From: JBEGHD01 sp049334165
GTDB taxonomy: Bacteria; Bacteroidota; Bacteroidia; Flavobacteriales_D; Sanyastnellaceae
Strand: one strand, 5' to 3'
Assembly (NCBI GenBank): GCA_049334165.1
Contig: JBEGHD010000001.1
DNA: 64,000 nucleotides
This document shows, piece after piece, positions 52,681 through 61,878 of the stretch. The translations under genes and the position numbers were made by a program. Each line of letters begins with the position of its first letter. Positions within the stretch are counted from its first letter, which is position 1. The notes under the pieces were generated by a model. The model was not told the DNA's origin and did no database searches. It saw only the letters and a program-made list of their open reading frames with translations.

Positions 52681-53159
52681 AAAAGACAATAAGCCTCTTT
52701 GCTCTCTTATTCATTTTGATAGGCTGCGGAAGTGAGGAGTTCGATTATCGAGAATACTTCGAAGCGCGAGTTAATGGAAAGGAATTTCATCCAAAAGGTC
52801 AATTCTGGGTATGCACGGCCATTTCTTCAAGAGGGGGCAAGAATGGGATATTCATTGAAGCTGAGAATTGTGATACGGACGAGAGTATCATCTTAAGGAA
52901 GTCGCATCAATTATCGGAGACGGTCTACACCTCGATTGACACTGCGGAAGCTTCAAGGCCTGGTTGCACTTTCTCTAACTGGAATGATGACTTAAGCGCC
53001 AACCAAGAGCAGGAGATTCGCCTTGAAATAACCAACATAGAATATATCGAAGGCGATGATCTTTATTTCATTGAAGGTGTTTTGGATGCAGTGCTTTATG
53101 ATCCAACTCTGGATAGCACTGTCGTTATTTCTGACCTTCGGTTTGGACGTAAATTTTGA
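52677..53159 (+). CDS. Lipoprotein of the tandem array, copy 2
   Basis: A 160-residue lipoprotein (lipobox LFILIGC) that starts at an ATGA overlapping barrel copy 2. The mature part, YFEARVNGKEFHPKGQFWVC through YFIEGVLDAVLYDPTLDSTV and VISDLRFGRKF, is a clear paralogue of copy 1 with the three conserved cysteines. The stop codon lies only three bases before the displaced glmS 3' end, so this gene once faced (or came with) a glmS copy directly. Function unknown. Confidence 0.75.
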   Translation: MKKTISLFALLFILIGCGSEEFDYREYFEARVNGKEFHPKGQFWVCTAISSRGGKNGIFIEAENCDTDESIILRKSHQLSETVYTSIDTAEASRPGCTFSNWNDDLSANQEQEIRLEITNIEYIEGDDLYFIEGVLDAVLYDPTLDSTVVISDLRFGRKF

Positions 53160-53162
53160 ACC

Positions 53163-53324
53163 CTACTCCACCGTCACCGACTTCGCTAAATTCCTTGGCT
53201 GGTCTACGTTGCAGCCTCGCATGAGCGCAATGTGGTAGGAGAGCAACTGGAACGTAACTACGGCTACCAGTGGCACTAGCAAGTTGTCCGTCTTAGGAAT
53301 TTCGATGATGTAGTCGGCAAGTTT
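53163..53324 (-). pseudogene. Displaced 3' fragment of glmS
   Basis: These 162 bases align without gaps to the last 162 bases of the intact glmS (54685-54846) with 11 mismatches (about 93% identity). On the minus strand it reads 53 residues in frame, ending QPRNLAKSVTVE and a TAG stop. Only two residues differ from GlmS (Thr to Ile, Pro to Thr); nine of the eleven changes are silent, seven of them in the last 36 bases. There is no start codon or upstream glmS sequence. It probably comes from an allele that diverged while functional. Confidence 0.9.
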
Positions 53325-53350
53325 CGGATATTTGTTAATATTTTAACTAA

Positions 53351-53919
53351 ATGAGTTTGTCGTTGAATTCCCTTTTAAGTATCACTTTGTTCTGTACAAT
53401 AGTATTTGGGGCTTTCGTTTCATGCAATAAGGATGACGCTCAAGAGAAAAGAAATTATTTCAGAGGCCGAATCAATGGCGTACAGCTGAGACCTGGGGGA
53501 GAATTCAATTGTACAACGGTTTCGGGGACTTATTATCCTGAGGGATACTTAGACTTACAGGAGGGTTTTTTAATTATCATGTTGAGAATTGCAACAACGG
53601 AAAGGCCTTGATTTTTGGAAAGGGGGCAGATCTTTCTGTAGGAACTTTCACGTCAGCAGACCCAGATGATTTAAGTGCCCTTTCATGCAGCTTTATTGAC
53701 TTTGAGAGCACCTACCTACTGCCGGACGGAGAAATACATAGATTGAATGCTAATGTTGTTGAAGAAATTCGATTAGAAATTGTGACACTAGAATTCCTCA
53801 ATGAACATAACCTTGTCTACATAGAAGGGTTTCTCGATGCTGTGGTGACTGATACAATGTTAGACACCACAATTATCGTTTCAGACATTAAGTTCGGTCA
53901 TAACTTTCAAATACCATGA
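53351..53919 (+). pseudogene. Lipoprotein of the tandem array, copy 3, frameshifted
   Basis: Lipobox (VFGAFVSC), YFRGRINGVQLRPGGEFNC and YYPEGYLDLQEGF match the paralogues, then the frame breaks at a T6 run (53566-53571). One more T would restore EGF followed by VENCNNGKALIFGKG and the full C-terminal half (IRLEIVTLEF, VYIEGFLDAVVTD, TIIVSDIKFGHNF), giving 189 residues, almost exactly copy 1's 190. As read, the first frame stops at 53611. The 3' half keeps a normal domain and overlaps barrel copy 3 by ATGA. A sequencing slip, a real pseudogene or slippage all fit. Confidence 0.8.
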
Positions 53920-54617
53920 ACGAGCGAAATCAAACTGTCATAATAAACCTCAAGACTGTTACTCTGGCCTGTTTGTTCTTTGTTTCATTCTCAACCTTGG
54001 GGCAAGGCAATGGAATTGTTGGTGGGTTTAGCTATTCCAATCAAGTTGAAGTTGGCACTGCAGCATCAACAGATTTGAGAATGAGGTTTATTCCCGGTTT
54101 TCATTTGGGTTTTACAACGAGCTTGCAATATTCTGATCACTTATTTTTTGACGGAGCTTTACTATTTGAACAGAAAGGAGTGGTGAGAAATGAGATAAAA
54201 AAATTATCATCGACTTCCCTTACCATTGAAGATCGGGTCAGACTTTATTACTTGAATGTCCCGGTACGAGCTCAGTACAGGTTTTCCGTTTCCGAAAAAT
54301 CAGAACTGCTTTTAGGTGCAGGAATATATGGGTCTGTAGGCACACTTGGGAGAGGAAAGTATCGGTCAGAAGTAAAGGGTGAAACGCGTGAAGTCATGTA
54401 CAAAGTGGACTGGTGGGACTTTGACATTAGGAGAAACGACTACTACTGGTTGTTGGATTTTGGACTTGCAACTCAAGTGGGTGTTGTGTTCGATAACTGG
54501 AAAGTAGAAATCAATTACGACCGTGGTTTGATGGATATTTCATCATTGCAATCTGGAGACTACAAGCTTTACAACCAGAGTTTTCGTCTCAGTGTGAGTT
54601 ACAAATTTGGACCGTAG
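53916..54617 (+). CDS. Outer-membrane beta-barrel protein, array copy 3
   Basis: A 233-residue barrel with signal peptide (VTLACLFFVSFSTLGQ). It is close to copy 1: FIPGFHLGFTTS, LLFEQKGVVRNEI, RLYYLNVPVRAQYRF, GAGIYGSVGTLGRG, YKVDWWDFD, INYDRGLM, and the final SFRLSVSYKFGP. The start overlaps the stop of lipoprotein copy 3 (ATGA, 53916-53919), so it relies on translation of that frameshifted gene's 3' frame. It ends 67 bases from the convergent glmS. Confidence 0.82.
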   Translation: MNERNQTVIINLKTVTLACLFFVSFSTLGQGNGIVGGFSYSNQVEVGTAASTDLRMRFIPGFHLGFTTSLQYSDHLFFDGALLFEQKGVVRNEIKKLSSTSLTIEDRVRLYYLNVPVRAQYRFSVSEKSELLLGAGIYGSVGTLGRGKYRSEVKGETREVMYKVDWWDFDIRRNDYYWLLDFGLATQVGVVFDNWKVEINYDRGLMDISSLQSGDYKLYNQSFRLSVSYKFGP

Positions 54618-54684
54618 TTTCTTTCAAGGCCGATGAACTCCTTTAATCTCTGAGACAACAACTTTTATTCAGGGTGTAGGTTAA

Positions 54685-56529
<1,845 letters not shown>

Positions 56530-56578
56530 AATTTTTCAGTCGATTGTTTCAGATTAGCGAAGGTAACGAATCAGAAGT

Positions 56579-57979
56579 TTAATCAGTGTAAGTGAGCACC
56601 AGTCGAGGACGATTTTCTTCGTCTTCCAGACCGTTGATCACACTCCTGCGCACATCGAAAGGAACACTTGAGCGGGGTGAAGTAGTCCCAAACCTAGGGT
56701 GTTCTGCTTCCAGGTAAATGACGCTGTTTTCTACAGTCCCTTCGAATACGCCTTGTATATGCCTTGTGATATTGAATCTGTATTCGTGTTTCGTTGTATC
56801 GTAAAGCATATTTACATATTGAGCTCCTGTTGGTGCGAAGAAATCACGAATTGGCAGTTGATCTTCGCCATCATTGTAGTCGGTTAGAGGTACAACTTTA
56901 ATAATAGGGAAGTACGGCTCTTCCGTTCCCTCCTCGAGGGGAATCACGAGCTCTGCGCGGTTGATAATTCGGGTTGAAGGATCCGCGTAATCCATCAGAT
57001 TCGGGAATGAAATTTTTGTTCTCACACCACCTTGAGACTGAATGTAAAGTCTTTCAGCTCCAGAAATAGAATCCTGCCCATTTTGCAATGGTTGCAAGTC
57101 GGTGCCAGAATAGTCGAACTCCACATTAGTGAAGTACGCACAGTTGGAATTAATTAGGAGCTCAAACTCGAGTTCTGTCTCCGGCTCTTCGTCACCTAGA
57201 TCACGGTAGTGCATGGTTATGCTCGACCTGGTGCTTGTGGGGCTAATTTCGAAGGTGTTGGCTGCTTCAGAGTTACTGCTAATTCGAATACCGTTAAAAA
57301 ACTGGATAAAGTTCTCGTTGTTTTGCAGGTCTTCAGTACCGCTTGCGTCCAGAAGTACTTGAGCTAGTTCATTGGTAAGGTGAAATCTAACCCGAATAAG
57401 AGTTTGATCATCAACAACCTCAGTATCAGCTGTATCAACAGTTTGAGTTATCCAATTGGGGTCAATTAGGTTGTTGCCAGTAACCGCTAACTGAGATTCT
57501 GTAGTATAACTGGAGTCAATTGAAAGTGGTTCGGTAACTCTTTCGACCACAAAGTCTTGAGGAACAATGTCACCGTACATTTCACCTGTGAGAAGAAGCT
57601 CCATCACAACGGAATCCACGACTATGTTTGACACATCGCCAAAATCAACATTGTTCGTTGACAGTCTGAGCTGAGTGTAGGTGGAGGTCTTTACACTTCC
57701 GAATATAGGATCTACATAATTTCCAATCAGGCTTCCGAAAATACTGCTTTCATCTGTGCGAACGGGCTCCACACCCTCAGTCACCATCTGCAACGTAGTT
57801 GTGTCGGTTGTTGTGAGGTCTATGTTGTCTTCCTCTGGCTGCACGCCTATCCCGACCTCGTTTTCTGGTTTTTCGCAGCTGCTCAAAACTGTCGTTAGTG
57901 CAGTTAAAAAAAAGAGAGCGGCCAAAACTGGCCGCTGTCCCTTAAAAATACGATATGTCATTTTCATCATTTTCATCAC
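56579..57979 (-). CDS. DUF4270 family lipoprotein
   Basis: Bacteroidota lipoprotein of 466 residues, function unknown. The leader ends in a lipobox LTTVLSSC (Cys35), followed by EKPENEVGIGVQPEEDN and the acidic DUF4270 opening. Strand-rich segments include GSVKTSTYTQLRLSTN, VVDSVVMELLLTG, SAERLYIQSQGGVRTKISFP and GTVENSVIYLEAEHPRFG, ending ENRPRLVLTYTD. Its start overlaps the end of the glycogen synthase gene by 4 bases, and the pair plus glmS and panC is a recurring gene order in this phylum. Surface exposure via the DUF4270 beta-fold is likely but not shown. Confidence 0.88.
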   Translation of the reverse strand: MMKMMKMTYRIFKGQRPVLAALFFLTALTTVLSSCEKPENEVGIGVQPEEDNIDLTTTDTTTLQMVTEGVEPVRTDESSIFGSLIGNYVDPIFGSVKTSTYTQLRLSTNNVDFGDVSNIVVDSVVMELLLTGEMYGDIVPQDFVVERVTEPLSIDSSYTTESQLAVTGNNLIDPNWITQTVDTADTEVVDDQTLIRVRFHLTNELAQVLLDASGTEDLQNNENFIQFFNGIRISSNSEAANTFEISPTSTRSSITMHYRDLGDEEPETELEFELLINSNCAYFTNVEFDYSGTDLQPLQNGQDSISGAERLYIQSQGGVRTKISFPNLMDYADPSTRIINRAELVIPLEEGTEEPYFPIIKVVPLTDYNDGEDQLPIRDFFAPTGAQYVNMLYDTTKHEYRFNITRHIQGVFEGTVENSVIYLEAEHPRFGTTSPRSSVPFDVRRSVINGLEDEENRPRLVLTYTD

Positions 57980-58806
57980 TCTTCAACCATCACCGACTTT
58001 CCCTCCAAAATCGAATCGTAGAATTGTGAAATTTCACCTACGTAGGCATCTTCGCCTGGGAACTCGAGTGTTGGCTTGTCAGTTTTTTCAGAGAACGTCT
58101 TAAACTCAGCCGGTACATCTTCAGTACCCATGATCACCGCATCTGAGTGCTGGATGGCCAGTTTGTTGATGTTTTCAAAAGTAGGATCGGTAATTACATC
58201 CATTTGGTCTTTGTCAATCCCGTCAAATGCAATCTTGTCGATCAGGTTCTTATCTAGTGTACCCTCGAAGCCCTGGTCGTATGCTGAGTAAACCACTTTG
58301 GTATCAGCAAAATGTGGATCTTCGTTGTACATGTTTTTTACATAAAGCGGCATCAAAGCCGACATCCAGCCGTGGCAGTGGATGATGTCCGGTGCCCATC
58401 CCAGTTTCTTCACGGTTTCTAAAACTCCGCGAATGAAAAAGATTGAACGTTCGTCATTGTCTTCAAACATTTCACCTTTTTCGTCTTTCAAAACGGCTTT
58501 TCTCTGAAAGTATTCTTCGTTGTCGATAAAGTATACCTGCATGCGTGCAGTTGGGATAGAAGCTACCTTTATTATTAGTGGGTGATCAGAATCATTGATG
58601 ATCATGTTCATCCCAGAGAGGCGAATAACCTCGTGGAGTTGGTGCCTTCTTTCGTTAATTTTGCCATAACGCGGCATGAAAACACGTATTTCTTTTCCTT
58701 TTTCGTGGATCCCCTGTGGCAGGTTTCTGCTGATTGAAGAGATTGGATTCTCTGGTAAGAATGGGGTTATTTCCTGGGATACATAAAGGATTCTTGCTTT
58801 ATTCAT
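57976..58806 (-). CDS. Glycogen/starch synthase N-terminal-domain protein
   Basis: A 276-residue homologue of the glycogen synthase catalytic N-domain (GT5 family), present alone in many Bacteroidota. It begins ARILYVSQEITPFLPENPIS, with EKGKEIRVFMPRYGKINERR and VYFIDNEEYFQRKA. LGWAPDIIHCHGWMSALMPL carries the conserved His of the nucleotide-sugar site. The C-terminal Rossmann domain with the donor-binding EXXE motif is missing, so synthase activity is doubtful. It has a full promoter (TTG-N20-TATTTTTG) divergent from panC and overlaps DUF4270 by 4 bases. Confidence 0.85.
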   Translation of the reverse strand: MNKARILYVSQEITPFLPENPISSISRNLPQGIHEKGKEIRVFMPRYGKINERRHQLHEVIRLSGMNMIINDSDHPLIIKVASIPTARMQVYFIDNEEYFQRKAVLKDEKGEMFEDNDERSIFFIRGVLETVKKLGWAPDIIHCHGWMSALMPLYVKNMYNEDPHFADTKVVYSAYDQGFEGTLDKNLIDKIAFDGIDKDQMDVITDPTFENINKLAIQHSDAVIMGTEDVPAEFKTFSEKTDKPTLEFPGEDAYVGEISQFYDSILEGKSVMVEE

Positions 58807-58849
58807 AAAAGAGGAGTTGTTTAGGATACAGTTCGCACAAAAATTCAGG

Positions 58850-58880
58850 CAAAAATACGAAAAAAAGCCCCAGGGTTCAA
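58850..58880 (-). promoter_or_regulatory. Promoter of the glycogen-synthase-like gene
   Basis: On the minus strand: TTG (58878-58880), 20-base spacer, TATTTTTG (58850-58857). Full match to the flavobacterial consensus, with 43 bases to the ATG at 58806. Confidence 0.65.
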
Positions 58881-58890
58881 GTAAAACTTT

Positions 58891-58898
58891 TAGCTTTG
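58891..58898 (+). promoter_or_regulatory. Candidate promoter box of panC
   Basis: TAGCTTTG matches TAnnTTTG, 35 bases before the panC ATG. The -33 region has TTC rather than TTG. It is back to back with the minus-strand promoter. Confidence 0.45.
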
Positions 58899-58933
58899 AC
58901 AGCTTTTTTCAATTCGAAATGAGCCATTGAGGC

Positions 58934-59812
58934 ATGGAAAAAATTGAGCAGATAGACATATTGCAGGAGCGGATAAGTCGCTTTAGATCAGCGGGAAAGA
59001 GGATCGGCTTCGTGCCCACCATGGGCGCTCTCCACGAGGGTCATTTATCTCTCTTAAAAAGTGCTAAAGAAAGCTGTGATGTGGTAGTCGTGAGCATCTT
59101 TGTGAACCCGACTCAGTTCAATGATCCTTCCGATTTTGAGAAATATCCCCGCGATTTGGAGCGTGACCAAAAGCGCCTCAGCGATAGTGGCTGCGATGTG
59201 CTTTTTGCCCCGAGCCGAGAGGAAATGTATCCTTGTGAATACAAAGAATCGTACGATTTTGGGAAACTGACTGAAGTGCTCGAAGCTGCTTACAGGCCCG
59301 GGCACTTTGATGGAATGGCAACCATCGTCAAACGACTACTCACTGTGGTGAAACCGGATGCTGCTTTCTTCGGAGAAAAAGACTTTCAGCAGTTGGCAAT
59401 TGTCCGCTCGCTGGTAGAAAAGGAAAACCTGAAGGTCGAAATAATCGGCTGTCCAATTGTTCGCGAAGAAAGTGGCCTTGCCATGAGTTCTCGAAATGAA
59501 AGGCTTTCGGCCACCGAAAAAGAAACGGCTACAGCGCTTTCTCAAACTCTCTTTGCCATGGCTGACATGGTGGGAGAGTACTCACCTGAGGAGCTTCAGG
59601 AGTGGGGACGAAGCCAACTTGAAAACGCACATGGTTTGCGACTCGAATACCTCGCTGTTGTGGACGGCACTACTTTCAGCCAACCTCAACACTGGAGCGA
59701 TGCCAGCGAGCCAAGAGCCCTTGTTGCTGCCTATGTGGGAGAGATCAGACTCATAGACAATTTGAAACTGAGCCCCGTGACTGAAAATTTTGAAGCTGTT
59801 TCAAATGCTTAA
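58934..59812 (+). CDS. panC: Pantothenate synthetase
   Basis: Condenses pantoate and beta-alanine with ATP to pantothenate, the coenzyme A precursor. The 292-residue enzyme shows the nucleotidyl-transferase start VPTMGALHEGHLSLLKSAK, VVVSIFVNPTQFNDPSDFEK, the pantoate-binding PGHFDGMATIVKRLL, the ATP loop AAFFGEKDFQQLAIVR and the KMSKS-like GLAMSSRNERLS. The length is typical. panB is not nearby. It is transcribed away from the glycogen-synthase-like gene, with a promoter box 35 bases upstream. Confidence 0.96.
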   Translation: MEKIEQIDILQERISRFRSAGKRIGFVPTMGALHEGHLSLLKSAKESCDVVVVSIFVNPTQFNDPSDFEKYPRDLERDQKRLSDSGCDVLFAPSREEMYPCEYKESYDFGKLTEVLEAAYRPGHFDGMATIVKRLLTVVKPDAAFFGEKDFQQLAIVRSLVEKENLKVEIIGCPIVREESGLAMSSRNERLSATEKETATALSQTLFAMADMVGEYSPEELQEWGRSQLENAHGLRLEYLAVVDGTTFSQPQHWSDASEPRALVAAYVGEIRLIDNLKLSPVTENFEAVSNA

Positions 59813-59838
59813 AAAAGTCGCTGTGCAGTTAAAAAATG

Positions 59839-59846
59839 TACCTTTG
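59839..59846 (+). promoter_or_regulatory. Candidate promoter box of tatA
   Basis: TACCTTTG matches TAnnTTTG, 45 bases before the tatA ATG. No TTG at the expected -33 distance. Confidence 0.45.
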
Positions 59847-59891
59847 CCGCAAAATCTAATTTTATAAGTTAATCAAAGAACTAGTAGTTTT

Positions 59892-60095
59892 ATGGGAAGC
59901 ATTGGACCCTGGCAAATCGTTCTTATCGTTCTAGTTGTGCTGTTGTTGTTTGGTGGAAGAAAAATCCCCGAACTTATGAAAGGACTTGGAAAGGGAATGA
60001 AAGAATTTAAAGATGCCACAAAAGGCGATGAAGACGAGAATGGAAATTCGAACAGTTCTTCGTCTGACCGATCGAATTCAGAAAACAAGAAATAA
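59892..60095 (+). CDS. tatA: Twin-arginine translocase subunit TatA/E
   Basis: Pore-forming component of the Tat pathway, which exports folded proteins. The 67-residue protein has one N-terminal membrane helix (WQIVLIVLVVLLLFGGRKIP), then the amphipathic helix PELMKGLGKGMKEFKDAT and a short charged tail (SDRSNSENKK). The FGGRKIPEL hinge is diagnostic. tatC is not in the window. It stands alone between its own promoter box and a strong terminator. Confidence 0.93.
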   Translation: MGSIGPWQIVLIVLVVLLLFGGRKIPELMKGLGKGMKEFKDATKGDEDENGNSNSSSSDRSNSENKK

Positions 60096-60125
60096 CAGCC
60101 TCCGAAGGCTTGTAAAGAAAATTGG

Positions 60126-60162
60126 GCACACCCGAATTTATTTTCGAGGTGTGCTTTTTTTT
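60126..60162 (+). terminator. Rho-independent terminator of tatA
   Basis: GCACACC (60126-60132) pairs with GGTGTGC (60148-60154); CGAA/TTCG can extend the stem. Followed by eight T. Confidence 0.9.
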
Positions 60163-60308
60163 GTTGTACTCTCAGCGCTTTAAGGAAATCTAACGCAACG
60201 TTGATTACAACAAATCACGACTTCTTTCCGTATTTTATAGATATGTGTCCGATTGAACAGATATTTTCAATCTTGTTTTATTTTCGTGGGACACCTTTTA
60301 GGAAATAA

Positions 60309-61874
60309 ATGACCTTTAAACACTCAAAATTCATGAAACTCCGATTTATTCCGGGAATCATTTTTTCAATCACTTTGGCCTTGCTGTCAACCGACCTCAG
60401 AGCACAGGAAGAAAGTAATGAAGACTCACTGACCATTGCTCCAGACGACCCGGTAGTTGCAATGCTGGATAGCCTGCTCTATTCGGGATACTGCAATGCG
60501 AATTGTTTTTCAGCCGACACAGGTGTTTTAAATGTCTATGGCTATGCACCCGATTCTGTTCCGGAGTTTTCGGAAGAGGTGCTTCGCCAAAGGCTGGAAG
60601 AGCTCAACAGGCTCACACCCATGGAGATCACATACAATCGTGACGTCCACAACTTCATAAACCTCTATGCCAACAAAAAGAGAATTCTCACAAGCCGTGC
60701 CCTGGGATTGAGCGAGCTGTACTTTCCGATGTTCGAAGAGCTCTTTGACAGGTACGACATTCCTTACGAAATGCGCTACCTTGCTGTAGTGGAGTCGGCA
60801 CTAAACCCAAGAGCAAAATCCTGGGCCGGTGCAGTTGGAATTTGGCAGTTTATGTACTCTACAGGAAAAATGTATGACCTAAGAGTTTCATCTTACTACG
60901 ATGAACGCATGGATCCTTACCAGGCTACTGAAGCTGCGTGCAAATACCTCAAATATTTGCACAGTCTTTATGATGACTGGAACCTCGCATTGGCGGCCTA
61001 CAACTCAGGCCCGGGAAATGTGAACAAGGCAATTCGGAGATCTGGTGGAAAGAAAGATTTTTGGGAAATTCAAAAAAGACTTCCCAGAGAAACTCAGAGC
61101 TATGTGCCCGCATTTATTGCTGTAAACTACGTGATGCACTATGCCTCGGAGCACAACCTCTATCCGATTCCTCCGGACATGAGCTATTTTGAAACGGATA
61201 CGATTTACATCACAAAGGAGTTGAAGTTCGACCAAATTGAAGCGTTCACCGATGTTTCGGAAGAAACTCTGGCGATGCTCAATCCTAGCTTTCGAAGAAA
61301 CGTAATTCCGCAGGACGGCTACCGACACATTCTCAGGCTTCCGTACGATGCCGTTGGAGATTTTATTGCCAACGAGGAGGAAATCTACAAGTACAATGAA
61401 GACGAACCACAGGCCGTGGACGGTTACATCACTCGCGAGGAAATGATTTATCACCGTGTTAGAAGTGGCGATGTTTTGGGCGTAATTGCTGAAAGATACG
61501 GTGTTGGACTGAGTGAATTGCGCTCCTGGAACGGTATCCGTGGCAACATGATTAGAGCTGGAGATCGCCTGGTGATTTACAAGGAAACGAAGATAAAAGT
61601 AGAAGACGCGAGGTCAGAGGAAAAAGAAGAATCAGAAGCTACAACAGAAAATAAGACTTCTACAGAGGAGAAAACTTCAGAGAAAAACACAGTTCAAGCA
61701 GAGGTGGACGACCCTTCGCAGTTTAAGTACCACACTGTTCAGCAGGGTGATACGCTCTGGGATATTGCCAATAAATACGATGGTGTTACAGTGAATGATT
61801 TGAAGCGATTGAACGGTGCAGTCAACACCAAAAGACTTAAATTGGGTCAGAAAATTAAAATTCAAAAGATCTGA
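60309..61874 (+). CDS. Membrane-bound lytic murein transglycosylase with two LysM domains
   Basis: Peptidoglycan-cleaving enzyme of the MltD/Slt family, 521 residues. The signal peptide core is FIPGIIFSITLALLSTDLRAQ; Met9 (60333) is an equally good start. The SLT domain (about 140-290) has the catalytic Glu in YLAVVESALNPRAKSWAGAV, GIWQFMYSTGKMYD and the C-terminal ALAAYNSGPGNVNKAI. Two LysM domains follow (YHRVRSGDVLGVIAERYGVG and YHTVQQGDTLWDIANKYDGV), separated by a Glu/Thr-rich linker. The DUF4837 gene follows after 4 bases, so they form an operon. Confidence 0.93.
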   Translation: MTFKHSKFMKLRFIPGIIFSITLALLSTDLRAQEESNEDSLTIAPDDPVVAMLDSLLYSGYCNANCFSADTGVLNVYGYAPDSVPEFSEEVLRQRLEELNRLTPMEITYNRDVHNFINLYANKKRILTSRALGLSELYFPMFEELFDRYDIPYEMRYLAVVESALNPRAKSWAGAVGIWQFMYSTGKMYDLRVSSYYDERMDPYQATEAACKYLKYLHSLYDDWNLALAAYNSGPGNVNKAIRRSGGKKDFWEIQKRLPRETQSYVPAFIAVNYVMHYASEHNLYPIPPDMSYFETDTIYITKELKFDQIEAFTDVSEETLAMLNPSFRRNVIPQDGYRHILRLPYDAVGDFIANEEEIYKYNEDEPQAVDGYITREEMIYHRVRSGDVLGVIAERYGVGLSELRSWNGIRGNMIRAGDRLVIYKETKIKVEDARSEEKEESEATTENKTSTEEKTSEKNTVQAEVDDPSQFKYHTVQQGDTLWDIANKYDGVTVNDLKRLNGAVNTKRLKLGQKIKIQKI

Positions 61875-61878
61875 CTCA

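Larger units (their letters stand above)
50673..54617 (+). repeat. Tandem array of paralogous beta-barrel and lipoprotein genes
   Basis: Three beta-barrel genes (50673, 52024, 53916) alternate with three lipoprotein genes (51374, 52677, 53351). Barrels share LxYxxVPLR and GxYGSxGxLGRG-type motifs; lipoproteins share IRLEIT and a C-terminal GxLDAxxxDxxxDST signature. Within-pair overlaps of ATGA occur at 52677 and 53916. A glmS 3' fragment splits the array at 53163-53324. Confidence 0.8.

Noticed and set aside
53351..53611. Two separate small genes in place of lipoprotein copy 3
   Set aside because: Each half matches one half of the paralogues, and one inserted T joins them; a frameshifted single gene is simpler.
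53163..54684. Tn7-like transposon inserted downstream of glmS
   Set aside because: No tnsABCDE-like genes, no terminal inverted repeats, and Tn7 insertion does not duplicate 162 bases of glmS.
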